Part shown: piece after piece, positions 16,586 to 23,998 of the stretch
How the letters are laid out: the number at the start of each line of letters is the position of its first letter
How positions within the stretch are numbered: the first letter of the stretch is position 1
DNA from: Bacillus sp. N1-1
GTDB lineage: Bacteria; Bacillota; Bacilli; Bacillales; Guptibacillaceae
Direction: 5' to 3'
NCBI RefSeq assembly: GCF_009818105.1
Contig: NZ_CP046564.1
Location: forward strand, 1,612,001 to 1,676,000
DNA: 64,000 nt
The notes under the pieces: generated by a model
The model's input: only the letters and a program-made list of their open reading frames with translations
Database searches by the model: none
What the model was told of the DNA's origin: nothing
Translations under genes and position numbers: made by a program

Positions 16586-16801
16586 CTAATTGTTAGCAGT
16601 GATGTTTTCATCGGCAACGTCTGGATCAAGCGAATTTGTTAAGCTGAATCCATTGTTTACAATATGAAAATCCCCTGTATTGAATCCTCCTGAACCAGCA
16701 TATGTTTTAGAAGTTGATTTCGGTGTTGTGTTAAAACTGTCGCCAAAGTTGACGACTCCACCTGCACTATTAATTTTAACTGGTCCTACAATTGAAGGCA
16801 T
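16586..16801 (-). CDS. gerPF: Spore germination protein GerPF (GerPA/GerPF family)
   Basis: 71 residues: MPSIVGPVKINSAGGVVNFGDS, SPKS-like STSKTYAGSG, NTGDF and DPDVADEN. The GGVVNFGDS and DPDV features fit GerPF better than GerPA, and it lies downstream of gerPE as expected. Expressed in the mother cell and assembled in the spore coat. Confidence 0.8.
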   Translation of the reverse strand: MPSIVGPVKINSAGGVVNFGDSFNTTPKSTSKTYAGSGGFNTGDFHIVNNGFSLTNSLDPDVADENITANN

Positions 16802-16860
16802 GGTTGAACACCCTTTAATTTGTTATACAGTAGTGTATGTGCTTGTAAGCCGATACGTTC

Positions 16861-17250
16861 TTAATCTTCGTCTGCATAAGGATCAGAGAAATATTCGCGG
16901 TTATGTTTTACTCGAGCTTCTGTGCGAATCGTTCTTGTAGATCCCACATGAAGAACAGATGAAGCAGCGATACCTATGATACGTATACTACCAACTTTAA
17001 TAATTGGATTCTCATGGATCGTCGTTTGCCTTAGCTCTTCAGTAAGAAGAGGGAGGGGCAGGGGTTGTGAGTAAATCGGGAATTGGGTCAGGTCTTCAAC
17101 TTCATCGCCATTAAAAATAGGTTGCTCTCTTTGTAAGGCATAAATTTTTGTTTCAGGTGTAATTTGATTACTATCACCAATTTGCACAATGCTACTACTA
17201 TCGAGCGAGGTGACATAAATCCAGTTTACAAGTGAGGATCGGCTATACAT
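16861..17250 (-). CDS. gerPE: Spore germination protein GerPE
   Basis: 129 residues. SIVQIGDSNQITPETKIYALQREQ and IRIIGIAASSVLHVGSTR are the repeated beta-rich GerPE features, and the end is hydrophilic (NREYFSDPY). The start lies 12 bases after the gerPD stop. Part of the coat-located permeability complex. Confidence 0.85.
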   Translation of the reverse strand: MYSRSSLVNWIYVTSLDSSSIVQIGDSNQITPETKIYALQREQPIFNGDEVEDLTQFPIYSQPLPLPLLTEELRQTTIHENPIIKVGSIRIIGIAASSVLHVGSTRTIRTEARVKHNREYFSDPYADED

Positions 17251-17262
17251 AAAATCATATCC

Positions 17263-17442
17263 TTATGACGTTGATAGCGGTACAAATGGTCTTGAGATGA
17301 TTAAAGATTCCGGAGGCGTATCAAAAATAGATGAGCAAACAATCGATTCGGTGTCACCTATGAGAAATACAGACGAACTTGCGACCGCCGTAATATCTAT
17401 GTGACCGACTGATAATTCCCTGTTAATTACGGTGTAATTCAC
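17263..17442 (-). CDS. gerPD: Spore germination protein GerPD
   Basis: 59 residues starting at GTG: MNYTVINRELSVGHIDI, SSVFLIGDTES and FDTPPESLIISRPF match GerPD over the full length. The GTG overlaps the gerPC stop (GTGA), so the two are translationally coupled. The gene is short and easily missed; it completes the operon. Confidence 0.85.
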   Translation of the reverse strand: MNYTVINRELSVGHIDITAVASSSVFLIGDTESIVCSSIFDTPPESLIISRPFVPLSTS

Positions 17443-18047
17443 TTTAAATCAGTCCTTCCTGGTAAGTTTTTAAGGAAAGCTTCCATTCCATTTGAGATGT
17501 CTCGCTTAATTTTAGCTGATACATCCTCTACAAGTTGCTCAACATTTCCTTCGGGTGAACGCGTCGTTTGTTGATTAACATAATAATTAATTCTCTGATC
17601 AAGCTGCTTTTGAATGTCATTTAAGATAAAGTGGCGATACGGGTCATCAAGTGGATATTGATATTTTTTCTCTAACTCACCTAACTTTTGTAACGCTCCA
17701 TTTTGCATATACGATTGCACATTTTGTTGAATGGATTGGATTGCTTCAGGCGGAACATTTGATGGATTCATCCCATTCCCACCATTCACTGTAAAGTCAT
17801 CCAGCACGTCGGCCCCTCCGTTAGGCGTAAGACCAATATTTAACGTTCCATCAAGTCTTTCAATCTTTAATTGATCAAATTTATATTCGATTTTTTCAAT
17901 ATTCGTTTTAGGGGTTTTAGATAATTCATTGCAATTATCCCTTAATTCATCAATCATATCCTCAAGCATTTTGATTCGATTGTTTTGATGTTCAATGCTT
18001 TGTTGCATCCGCTGCAAGATCGCGTAGAAATTATCGTTTGGATACAT
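17439..18047 (-). CDS. gerPC: Spore germination protein GerPC
   Basis: 202 residues, normal for GerPC. Residues 10-50 form a coiled coil (LQRMQQSIEHQNNRIKMLED); then KIERLDGTLNIGLTPNG, and a helical C-terminal part ending ISNGMEAFLKNLPG. It lies directly after gerPA with an 80-base gap instead of gerPB. Confidence 0.85.
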   Translation of the reverse strand: MYPNDNFYAILQRMQQSIEHQNNRIKMLEDMIDELRDNCNELSKTPKTNIEKIEYKFDQLKIERLDGTLNIGLTPNGGADVLDDFTVNGGNGMNPSNVPPEAIQSIQQNVQSYMQNGALQKLGELEKKYQYPLDDPYRHFILNDIQKQLDQRINYYVNQQTTRSPEGNVEQLVEDVSAKIKRDISNGMEAFLKNLPGRTDLK

Positions 18048-18127
18048 TGACTATCAACTCCCGTATCAAAATGTTGGTCCTAATTTATGCTATTGTATGT
18101 TGTGAAAAAAATTAGGTGAATGCCCTC

Positions 18128-18349
18128 TTATATATTCGCAACAACATTTTGATCCGCAACATCACTATCGTTTACACTTGTCACGCTATAAGAACTGCTC
18201 ACGTTTAAGCCATCCCCAGTATTAAAAGACCCCCCACCTGCAAAGGTTCTTACGGCACTGGTTGGAGATACAATAAAGACATCGCCGACGTGGAAAACAC
18301 CACTAGTTCCGATCGTGTTTACTTTAATAGCTCCGACGATTGCCGGCAT
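18128..18349 (-). CDS. gerPA: Spore germination protein GerPA
   Basis: 73 residues: [50 protein letters not shown]. First gene of the operon, paralogous to gerPF. A sigma-K promoter match lies 34 bases upstream. Confidence 0.85.
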   Translation of the reverse strand: MPAIVGAIKVNTIGTSGVFHVGDVFIVSPTSAVRTFAGGGSFNTGDGLNVSSSYSVTSVNDSDVADQNVVANI

Positions 18350-18382
18350 GGTTTCACATCCTTATAAACAGATTTCACTTAT

Positions 18383-18410
18383 TACTGTATGCGGGATAAT
18401 AGCGTATGTT
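18383..18410 (-). promoter_or_regulatory. Sigma-K promoter of the gerP operon
   Basis: On the minus strand AAC (18410-18408), 16-base spacer, CATACAGTA (18391-18383). This fits the sigma-K consensus AC-N16-17-CATAnnnTA exactly, and gerP is known as a late mother-cell operon in B. subtilis. Confidence 0.7.
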
Positions 18411-18458
18411 CGAAAAGAAGAGATATGGTAAACTACCTGAGTAAGGTAGGTGTGAAGA

Positions 18459-18722
18459 ATGAATGACGTAAGTAAACTAAATATAGAGCTCGTCCGTGTG
18501 ATTAAAGAATGGGATCCGCTGTCCATTGGGATAGATGATTATGATACGGAAGCAGCGGATGTGGTCCAGCTTGTTCATCAGCTAGATGATGTAGCAGAGT
18601 TAGGCAAAGAAATTCAAGGCATTTATCATTTTTCGTATGAAGAAGTGATTCCACTTTCGAAGTGTGAACAGTTAGCCATTCAGCTTCTCGCACTAAAAAA
18701 CAATTCATCATGTGAGCGATGA
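18459..18722 (+). CDS. DUF1871 family protein (YugE-like)
   Basis: 87 residues, small acidic helical protein: VIKEWDPLSIGIDDYDTEAADVVQLVH is the family hallmark. Structures of relatives are known but no function. It is transcribed away from gerP and ends at a terminator. Confidence 0.75.
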   Translation: MNDVSKLNIELVRVIKEWDPLSIGIDDYDTEAADVVQLVHQLDDVAELGKEIQGIYHFSYEEVIPLSKCEQLAIQLLALKNNSSCER

Positions 18723-18726
18723 ACAC

Positions 18727-18757
18727 GAAGCAGATCCTAAATGGATCTGTTTTTCTT
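18727..18757 (+). terminator. Rho-independent terminator
   Basis: AGCAGATCC taaat GGATCTGTTTTT, directly after the DUF1871 gene. Confidence 0.75.
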
Positions 18758-18827
18758 TATGAATAATAATTTTCTTTCGGTAAAAAATAGGCAAGTCACC
18801 AAACAAAGGAGAAGGGATGTAATTTTT

Positions 18828-19496
18828 ATGAAATGGATATGGAGTTTCATTATGGTGGTTGCGCTTTTAGTAGCCGTCTCCCCACAAAGTCTAGCAGCGG
18901 AAAAGAATAACAATGCGAACGTTCGAGTCATCCATGCTTCACCAGATGCGCCAGCGGTTGATATTTATGTAGATGGTCAACCCGCCTTTAAAAATGCGGC
19001 TTTCAAAGATGTGACTGACTATGCGATGTTGGCACCTGGCGAGAAGACGATTCAAGTATTTGCTTCTTCTGCTAATGGAGAAGGAAAGCCAGTTCTTGAA
19101 CAAAAATTATCTGTAGAAGCGGGGAAAAATTATTCCGTACTTGCGGTCGGTAAGCTCGAGAATCTTGCACTAAAAGTACTTGAAGACCAAAAGGGATCAG
19201 GAGAAAAAGCTGGTTTAAGAGCGGTACATGCATCACCAAATGCGCCGGCAGTTGACATCGGGGTAAAGGATGGAGATGCACTTATTAAAAACCTTGCTTT
19301 TACCCAAAACTCGGAATACCAGTTTGTTGATCCAGGAACGTACAATTTAGAAATTCGACCGGCTGGAACGGACAAAGCAGTATTGGATCTACCTAATTTA
19401 CCAGTAGAAGCTGGAGTAAATTACACGGCGATTGCATTAGGGTTATTAGATGGAGATCCTTCATTAAATGTTATTCTTCTAAAAGATGGGAAATAA
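18828..19496 (+). CDS. Secreted DUF4397 protein with two repeats
   Basis: 222 residues. A signal peptide (residues 1-25, cut near SLAA-EKN) precedes two DUF4397 domains, each opening with R(V/A)(I/V)HASP(D/N)APAVDI (residues about 32 and 131). The domain is an all-beta, adhesive or cell-wall-associated module. No sortase motif or membrane anchor follows, so it is likely released or wall-bound. The start follows GGAGAAGGG; the frame is open further upstream but without a signal peptide context. A terminator follows. The biological role is unknown. Confidence 0.75.
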   Translation: MKWIWSFIMVVALLVAVSPQSLAAEKNNNANVRVIHASPDAPAVDIYVDGQPAFKNAAFKDVTDYAMLAPGEKTIQVFASSANGEGKPVLEQKLSVEAGKNYSVLAVGKLENLALKVLEDQKGSGEKAGLRAVHASPNAPAVDIGVKDGDALIKNLAFTQNSEYQFVDPGTYNLEIRPAGTDKAVLDLPNLPVEAGVNYTAIALGLLDGDPSLNVILLKDGK

Positions 19497-19500
19497 TGAT

Positions 19501-19528
19501 AAAGCCGCAGCTTAGCTGCGGTTTTATT
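19501..19528 (+). terminator. Rho-independent terminator
   Basis: AAAGCCGCAGC ttag GCTGCGGTTTT after the DUF4397 gene. Confidence 0.8.
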
Positions 19529-19562
19529 TATCTATAAAATTAACAAAGGAGCAGTGGGAAAG

Positions 19563-19802
19563 ATGCATACAAAACATACTGTAAGGTACATTTGTGAACG
19601 TTATTTGAGCGGGAATTGTTACTATTATAAACAAGAGCTTATTACACATGATTCCTGGCAAAATCCAGCTTCAATCAACTGGTCAACGAAAAGACCAATA
19701 TCTAGTAGAACGTTCTTTGCTAAGGAAAGGGAAGGGTATAAAACGGTCAACATTTTGCATCGTAACAAACCAGCTGAAGTTCTTCCATTCTTAAGAACAT
19801 AG
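19563..19802 (+). CDS. Small hypothetical protein
   Basis: 79 residues, basic, no membrane helix, no recognised family. Two cysteines lie in CERYLSGNC near the start. AAAGGAG precedes; it stands 2 bases from a GTG at 19554 and 11 bases from this ATG, so either start is possible. Codon use looks normal. No function assigned. Confidence 0.45.
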   Translation: MHTKHTVRYICERYLSGNCYYYKQELITHDSWQNPASINWSTKRPISSRTFFAKEREGYKTVNILHRNKPAEVLPFLRT

Positions 19803-19854
19803 GCAGGTTTATCTGATTAAAAAGGAAGGTATGTGATAGAAAAAGGAGGAATTA

Positions 19855-20064
19855 ATGATGAAAACAACTTATCATGTTCAAAGTGGAAAAACCAAATCAT
19901 GGGAGATAAAAAAAGAAGGAGCAAAGCAAGCGACTAAAACGTTTGAAACAAAAGAAGAAGCTTACCAGTTTGGGAGACAAATTTGTGATGAAAACCGACC
20001 TTCAGAGCTAGTCGTTCATCAAGAAAACGGTCAAATTGAGGATAGAAGTCTTTATAATAGCTAG
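19855..20064 (+). CDS. DUF2188 family protein
   Basis: 69 residues. YHVQSGKTKSWEIKKEGAKQATKTFETKEEA is the DUF2188 pattern (a three-stranded, W-containing fold) and ELVVHQENGQIEDRSLY completes it. Such proteins are small, cytoplasmic and often stress-related. The ribosome-binding site AAAGGAGGAA is strong. Two ATGs are adjacent (19855, 19858). Confidence 0.7.
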   Translation: MMKTTYHVQSGKTKSWEIKKEGAKQATKTFETKEEAYQFGRQICDENRPSELVVHQENGQIEDRSLYNS

Positions 20065-20149
20065 ACAATTCTTTTCGATTCGTACATATTTTTCAGCTTA
20101 TGAATAAACATAGTACTAACTACTATCCTGATGAAAGAAGGGAATATTC

Positions 20150-20632
20150 ATGGATTTTATAAGTCCAACAGCTGGAAAAGTAACGATCGAACAGGTAACA
20201 CACTTGATTGAGAATTACACGAAAGAAGATCCTAAGGCCATCTATCGGATCGTCATTGGAACCGATTCACAGACAAGCCGTAAAGCTACGCAGTTTGTGA
20301 CAGCGCTTATTATTCACCGTGTCGGCAAAGGGGCGAGGATATTCTACAGGAAAGTGAAACAAAAACCGATTCATGAGCTTAGACATCGCATTTACAAAGA
20401 GACTGAAATGAGTCTTGAGCTCATGGAATTGTTAAAAAATAAAGGGTTTGCGGAACTGTTAGAAACGTGGCCAATTGAAATTCATCTTGATGTTGGAAAA
20501 CAAGGTGAAACGCGGAAGGTGATTCAAGAAGTCGTGGGTTGGGTTACTTCAGTAGGATATATCGCACGTATTAAGCCCGATTCATATGGAGCAAGTAGCG
20601 TTGCAGATCGATACACGAAGTCTATTAGTTAA
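20150..20632 (+). CDS. ykuK: RNase H-like YkuK family protein
   Basis: 160 residues. The IVIGTDSQTSRKATQFVTAL strand and the IHLDVGKQGETRKVI segment give the acidic residues of an RNase H-like fold, as in the B. subtilis YkuK family. No enzymatic activity has been assigned as far as is known. A conserved PDSYGASSVADRYTKS end is present. It ends with its own terminator. Confidence 0.75.
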   Translation: MDFISPTAGKVTIEQVTHLIENYTKEDPKAIYRIVIGTDSQTSRKATQFVTALIIHRVGKGARIFYRKVKQKPIHELRHRIYKETEMSLELMELLKNKGFAELLETWPIEIHLDVGKQGETRKVIQEVVGWVTSVGYIARIKPDSYGASSVADRYTKSIS

Positions 20633-20660
20633 ACTGGCCCGATGTGCCGGTTTTTTTTGT
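20632..20660 (+). terminator. Rho-independent terminator
   Basis: AACTGGC ccgat GTGCCGGTT with one G-U pair, then eight T. Confidence 0.75.
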
Positions 20661-20690
20661 TGTGAAAAATTGGATGGATTGCACGATTAT

Positions 20691-20716
20691 TGAAACCTCG
20701 TCATCGTTCACTCGTA
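20691..20716 (+). promoter_or_regulatory. Sigma-W-type ECF promoter
   Basis: TGAAAC at 20691-20696, exactly 16 bases, CGTA at 20713-20716: the full sigma-W consensus. It lies 35 bases before the start of the lipoprotein gene. Confidence 0.75.
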
Positions 20717-20751
20717 TTACTAGTAGAGTAAAAAAATAGGAGGAGAGCTAA

Positions 20752-21573
20752 ATGAAGTTTCGAATGATTGCAATGGTTAGTGCACTCATGCTTATCTTAG
20801 CTGCATGCAGTGGGACTTCGGAATCTGGTGGGGAAGTAAGCGTTGAAGAGGGTGTCGACGCGAAAGAAGTTTTTGAGAAATCCATTTTAGCTCAGGAAGA
20901 CATTGATAATTTCCATATGAAAGCGGATATGAGTCAGAGCATCGGATCAGGTGAAGAAGAGATGGAAGTGAAGAGCGTCATTAATGCTGATATGGTGATG
21001 GATCCAATGGCTTTTCATCAAATGATTGATATGTCAGCGGATGGAGAAAGCATGCAGGTAGAATCATACTTTACTGAAGAAGGCTTTTTTATGAAGCAAG
21101 GTGAACAGTGGATGAAATTTCCTGATGATATGACGGACACGCTGCTTTCTCTTCAAGAAACGCAAGGTGATCCCCTTGAGCAAATGGAAATGCTAAAAGA
21201 ATATGTTGATGAATTTACGTTAAGAGAAGAAGAAGAAACGTATGTGATGACACTTAAAGCATCAGGTGAGAAATTCCAAGGTTTAATGGAGAAAACAGCG
21301 GAAGAAATGGGTGGACAAAATCAAATGATGGAAGACGCAATGGATCAAATGAACGTAAATGAAGTTGCCTACACCTATACAATTGATAAGGAAAATTACC
21401 TTCCTGTTCAAATGAAAATGAAGATGGATAGTGAGATGACCATGGAAGGTGAAACGATTTCAAGTGTGATGGAAATGGACGCCACTTATGATCAGTATAA
21501 TGAAATTGATGAAGTAAAAGTCCCGGAAGAAGTGATTGAACAGGCACAGGAAATGCCGGGAATGAGTGAGTAA
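20752..21573 (+). CDS. DUF6612-like lipoprotein
   Basis: 273 residues. Lipoprotein signal with lipobox LAAC (Cys19), then an acidic, methionine-rich body resembling LolA/LppX-like beta shells: NFHMKADMSQSIG, MVMDPMAFHQMIDM and YTYTIDKENYLPVQMKMKM. Such proteins are anchored outside the membrane and may bind lipids or other hydrophobic molecules. The perfect ECF-type promoter upstream implies response to envelope stress such as antimicrobial peptides. A good ribosome-binding site (AGGAGG) and a terminator frame a single-gene unit. Confidence 0.75.
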   Translation: MKFRMIAMVSALMLILAACSGTSESGGEVSVEEGVDAKEVFEKSILAQEDIDNFHMKADMSQSIGSGEEEMEVKSVINADMVMDPMAFHQMIDMSADGESMQVESYFTEEGFFMKQGEQWMKFPDDMTDTLLSLQETQGDPLEQMEMLKEYVDEFTLREEEETYVMTLKASGEKFQGLMEKTAEEMGGQNQMMEDAMDQMNVNEVAYTYTIDKENYLPVQMKMKMDSEMTMEGETISSVMEMDATYDQYNEIDEVKVPEEVIEQAQEMPGMSE

Positions 21574-21579
21574 TCATGT

Positions 21580-21609
21580 GAGTGCTGTGTAAAGCAGCAC
21601 TTTTTTTAA
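21580..21609 (+). terminator. Rho-independent terminator
   Basis: AGTGCTG tgtaaa GCAGCACT then seven T. Confidence 0.85.
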
Positions 21610-21702
21610 TGTTAAAAAACAAAGAAATGCGATATTACTGGAAAAAAGTGCACGAAAGCGTTACGATTAGCTCATTAGTATTGTTTGAAAGGAGCGAAGA
21701 TA

Positions 21703-22722
21703 ATGCCTTCAGAAAACCTTGTTTACGATCAATTTAAACGCCCACTAAGGGATCTTCGCATATCGGTTACAGACCGGTGTAACTTCCGTTGCCGCTATTG
21801 TATGCCTGAAGAAACGTTCGGTCCAGATTATGAATTTCTTCCAAAAACAAGTCTCCTTCAATTTGAAGAGATTACAAAGCTTGCTCGTTTATTTGTTGAA
21901 ATGGGGGTTGAGAAAATCCGTCTTACTGGTGGTGAACCGCTTTTAAGAAGAGATCTGGATGTCCTAATCACCATGTTATCTGAAATTAATGGGTTAACGG
22001 ATATAGCGCTTACGACAAATGCTTCGCTTCTGAAAAAGAAAGCCTTCAAGTTAAAAGAGGCAGGACTAACTCGAGTGAATGTTAGCCTTGATGCGATTCA
22101 TGACGAAACATTTGGAAAGATGAATGGAAGAGGCACGAAGATAAAACCTGTCCTTGAAGGAATTCAAGCAGCCGCGGATGCCGGTCTTCAAGTCAAAATC
22201 AATATGGTCGTTCAAAAGGGAGTCAATGACCATGAAATTGTGCCTATGGCTTCTTATTTTAGAAATAGTGGCCATATCGTTCGTTTCATTGAGTACATGG
22301 ATGTTGGAAATTCGAACGGATGGAAATTTGATCATGTGATGAGTAAAAAGGAAATCATTGATCAATTATCAGAAGTTTATGATTTAGAACCTATTGATGC
22401 AGCATACTTCGGAGAGGTCGCGTCCCGTTACCAATACAAAGATGGTAGTGGAGAGATTGGCGTCATTTCATCTGTTAGCGACTCGTTTTGTTCAAGTTGC
22501 ACAAGAGCGCGTCTTTCTGCCGATGGTGCTCTGTACACATGCTTATTTGCTTCTAAAGGGACTAGTCTTCGAAACCCACTAAGAAACGGAGCCACTGATG
22601 AAGAGCTAAGGACCATGTTAGCAAACTTATGGCATGGACGAGATGATCGCTATTCAGATGAGCGAACGGAAGAAAGTGTATTAAATCGAGAAAAGATAGA
22701 AATGTCCTTTATAGGTGGTTAA
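21703..22722 (+). CDS. moaA: GTP 3',8-cyclase MoaA
   Basis: 339 residues. Radical-SAM enzyme starting molybdenum cofactor synthesis from GTP. The first iron-sulfur cluster is bound by CNFRCRYC near the N-terminus, the second by CSSC...C in [18 protein letters not shown], and the C-terminus ends in the required Gly-Gly. [11 protein letters not shown] is the SAM-binding segment. The start at 21703 follows AAAGGAG; an upstream in-frame start lacks one. fdhD follows after 2 bases, so the pair is one operon for Mo-enzyme maturation. Confidence 0.95.
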   Translation: MPSENLVYDQFKRPLRDLRISVTDRCNFRCRYCMPEETFGPDYEFLPKTSLLQFEEITKLARLFVEMGVEKIRLTGGEPLLRRDLDVLITMLSEINGLTDIALTTNASLLKKKAFKLKEAGLTRVNVSLDAIHDETFGKMNGRGTKIKPVLEGIQAAADAGLQVKINMVVQKGVNDHEIVPMASYFRNSGHIVRFIEYMDVGNSNGWKFDHVMSKKEIIDQLSEVYDLEPIDAAYFGEVASRYQYKDGSGEIGVISSVSDSFCSSCTRARLSADGALYTCLFASKGTSLRNPLRNGATDEELRTMLANLWHGRDDRYSDERTEESVLNREKIEMSFIGG

Positions 22723-22724
22723 CA

Positions 22725-23510
22725 ATGGAGAAACACTTAACAGATCGAATCGTATTAAGCTATCGAGAAGGCGAATGGGTGGAAAAAGATGACCAAATCG
22801 CATTAGAAAAGCCGTTAACCATTCGAGTGAATCATACGGAGTTTGCAACGCTCGTTTGCACACCGGATCATTTAGAAGATATGGTTACAGGTTTTTTAGC
22901 ATCAGAGGGAGTCATCCGGTCTTACGGGGATATTGAGGAAATGCTCTTTAATGAAAGTCAGGGAATCGTGAATGTCAAAGCCAATGTTCACATTCCTTTA
23001 ACATCTGAAACGTATACAAAACGAGTGATTGGCTCTTGCTGTGGGAAAAGTAGACATTTTTACTTGCAAAGCGATTCTAGGACGGCTAGGACTATTATGA
23101 AGGCGCCACATCTAACAGCACAAGAATGCCTCGGGAACATGATGGCGCTACAAAGCCAATCAACGACTTTTAAAACAACCGGTGGTGTCCATAATGCGGC
23201 TATCTTTCTCGATGGTGAGCTTTTAGCTTCACGAACCGATATTGGAAGACACAATGCGCTCGATAAATTATATGGATATGTTCTTCGTCATCATCTCAAG
23301 CCGTCCGATCTTAGCGTAGCCTTTAGTGGCAGAATATCGTCTGAAGTCGTCATTAAACTTTCTAAAATGGGTATTGGTGTTCTTCTCTCGAAGTCTGCCC
23401 CTACTGAGTTAGCGATTCAATTGGCAGAGGATTTAAACATAACAACCGTTGGTTTTATCCGAAACGGAGGATTTAATGTCTACACAAAGCCCGAACGCAT
23501 TGAACGCTAA
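22725..23510 (+). CDS. fdhD: Formate dehydrogenase accessory sulfurtransferase FdhD
   Basis: 261 residues. FdhD moves sulfur to the molybdenum cofactor of formate dehydrogenase. The CxxC region reads SCCGKSR near residue 105; FKTTGGVHNAAIF, RTDIGRHNALDKL and FSGRISSEVV are family hallmarks. Co-transcribed with moaA. A formate dehydrogenase should therefore exist outside this window. A terminator follows. Confidence 0.95.
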   Translation: MEKHLTDRIVLSYREGEWVEKDDQIALEKPLTIRVNHTEFATLVCTPDHLEDMVTGFLASEGVIRSYGDIEEMLFNESQGIVNVKANVHIPLTSETYTKRVIGSCCGKSRHFYLQSDSRTARTIMKAPHLTAQECLGNMMALQSQSTTFKTTGGVHNAAIFLDGELLASRTDIGRHNALDKLYGYVLRHHLKPSDLSVAFSGRISSEVVIKLSKMGIGVLLSKSAPTELAIQLAEDLNITTVGFIRNGGFNVYTKPERIER

Positions 23511-23539
23511 ACACCTCAACTTTTGAGGTGTTTTTTTTG
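23511..23539 (+). terminator. Rho-independent terminator
   Basis: ACACCTCAA ctt TTGAGGTGT then eight T, one base after the fdhD stop. Confidence 0.85.
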
Positions 23540-23593
23540 ATGAAGTCGTTCATACTACAGAACAAAAGGCTTTTAGAGAAAGGCGGATCAAGT

Positions 23594-23866
23594 ATGGCTT
23601 GGACAATAGCTGTCATTTTTTGGGTTGCTGGTGTTGCGTTAGTAGGAAGTCCCCGGTATTTGTTTCATCGCCTTGAGGCTATGAAGTCTAATACGGCTGG
23701 TCGTGCAAGAGCCTCTGAAGCTTCCAACAAAGATGAAAGTATCTTTTTCTTTATTGAAACAAAAGCCCTTGACTCAATACCGTGGTGGGTCGTGACAATC
23801 ACTTGTGTGACAATCGGACTCTTTTTCATTGCGTTTGGTGTCATTGCCCTTGTTTTTTCATACTAA
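23594..23866 (+). CDS. Small membrane protein, unknown
   Basis: 90 residues with two predicted membrane helices (about 2-20 and 63-88) joined by a charged loop containing RYLFHRLEAMKSN. The start at 23594 follows AAAGGCGG; upstream in-frame starts lie on the fdhD terminator. The family is not recognised. Confidence 0.55.
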   Translation: MAWTIAVIFWVAGVALVGSPRYLFHRLEAMKSNTAGRARASEASNKDESIFFFIETKALDSIPWWVVTITCVTIGLFFIAFGVIALVFSY

Positions 23867-23868
23867 AT

Positions 23869-23895
23869 TGAAACTTTCTCGTTCTTTTATTCGTC
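23869..23895 (+). promoter_or_regulatory. Sigma-M/X-type ECF promoter
   Basis: TGAAAC at 23869-23874, 17-base spacer, CGTC at 23892-23895. It lies about 100 bases before an LTA-synthase-family gene; in B. subtilis the paralogue yfnI is sigma-M dependent. Confidence 0.55.
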
Positions 23896-23998
23896 ATTAA
23901 TAGAGGAAGGAGACTGTGAGCGGTTTGGTTTCCTTTCTTTAGTGGTAAAGAAAGAGAAAGCTCGTTTGAGATAGGGAGATATGAGGGGTGCATAATTG

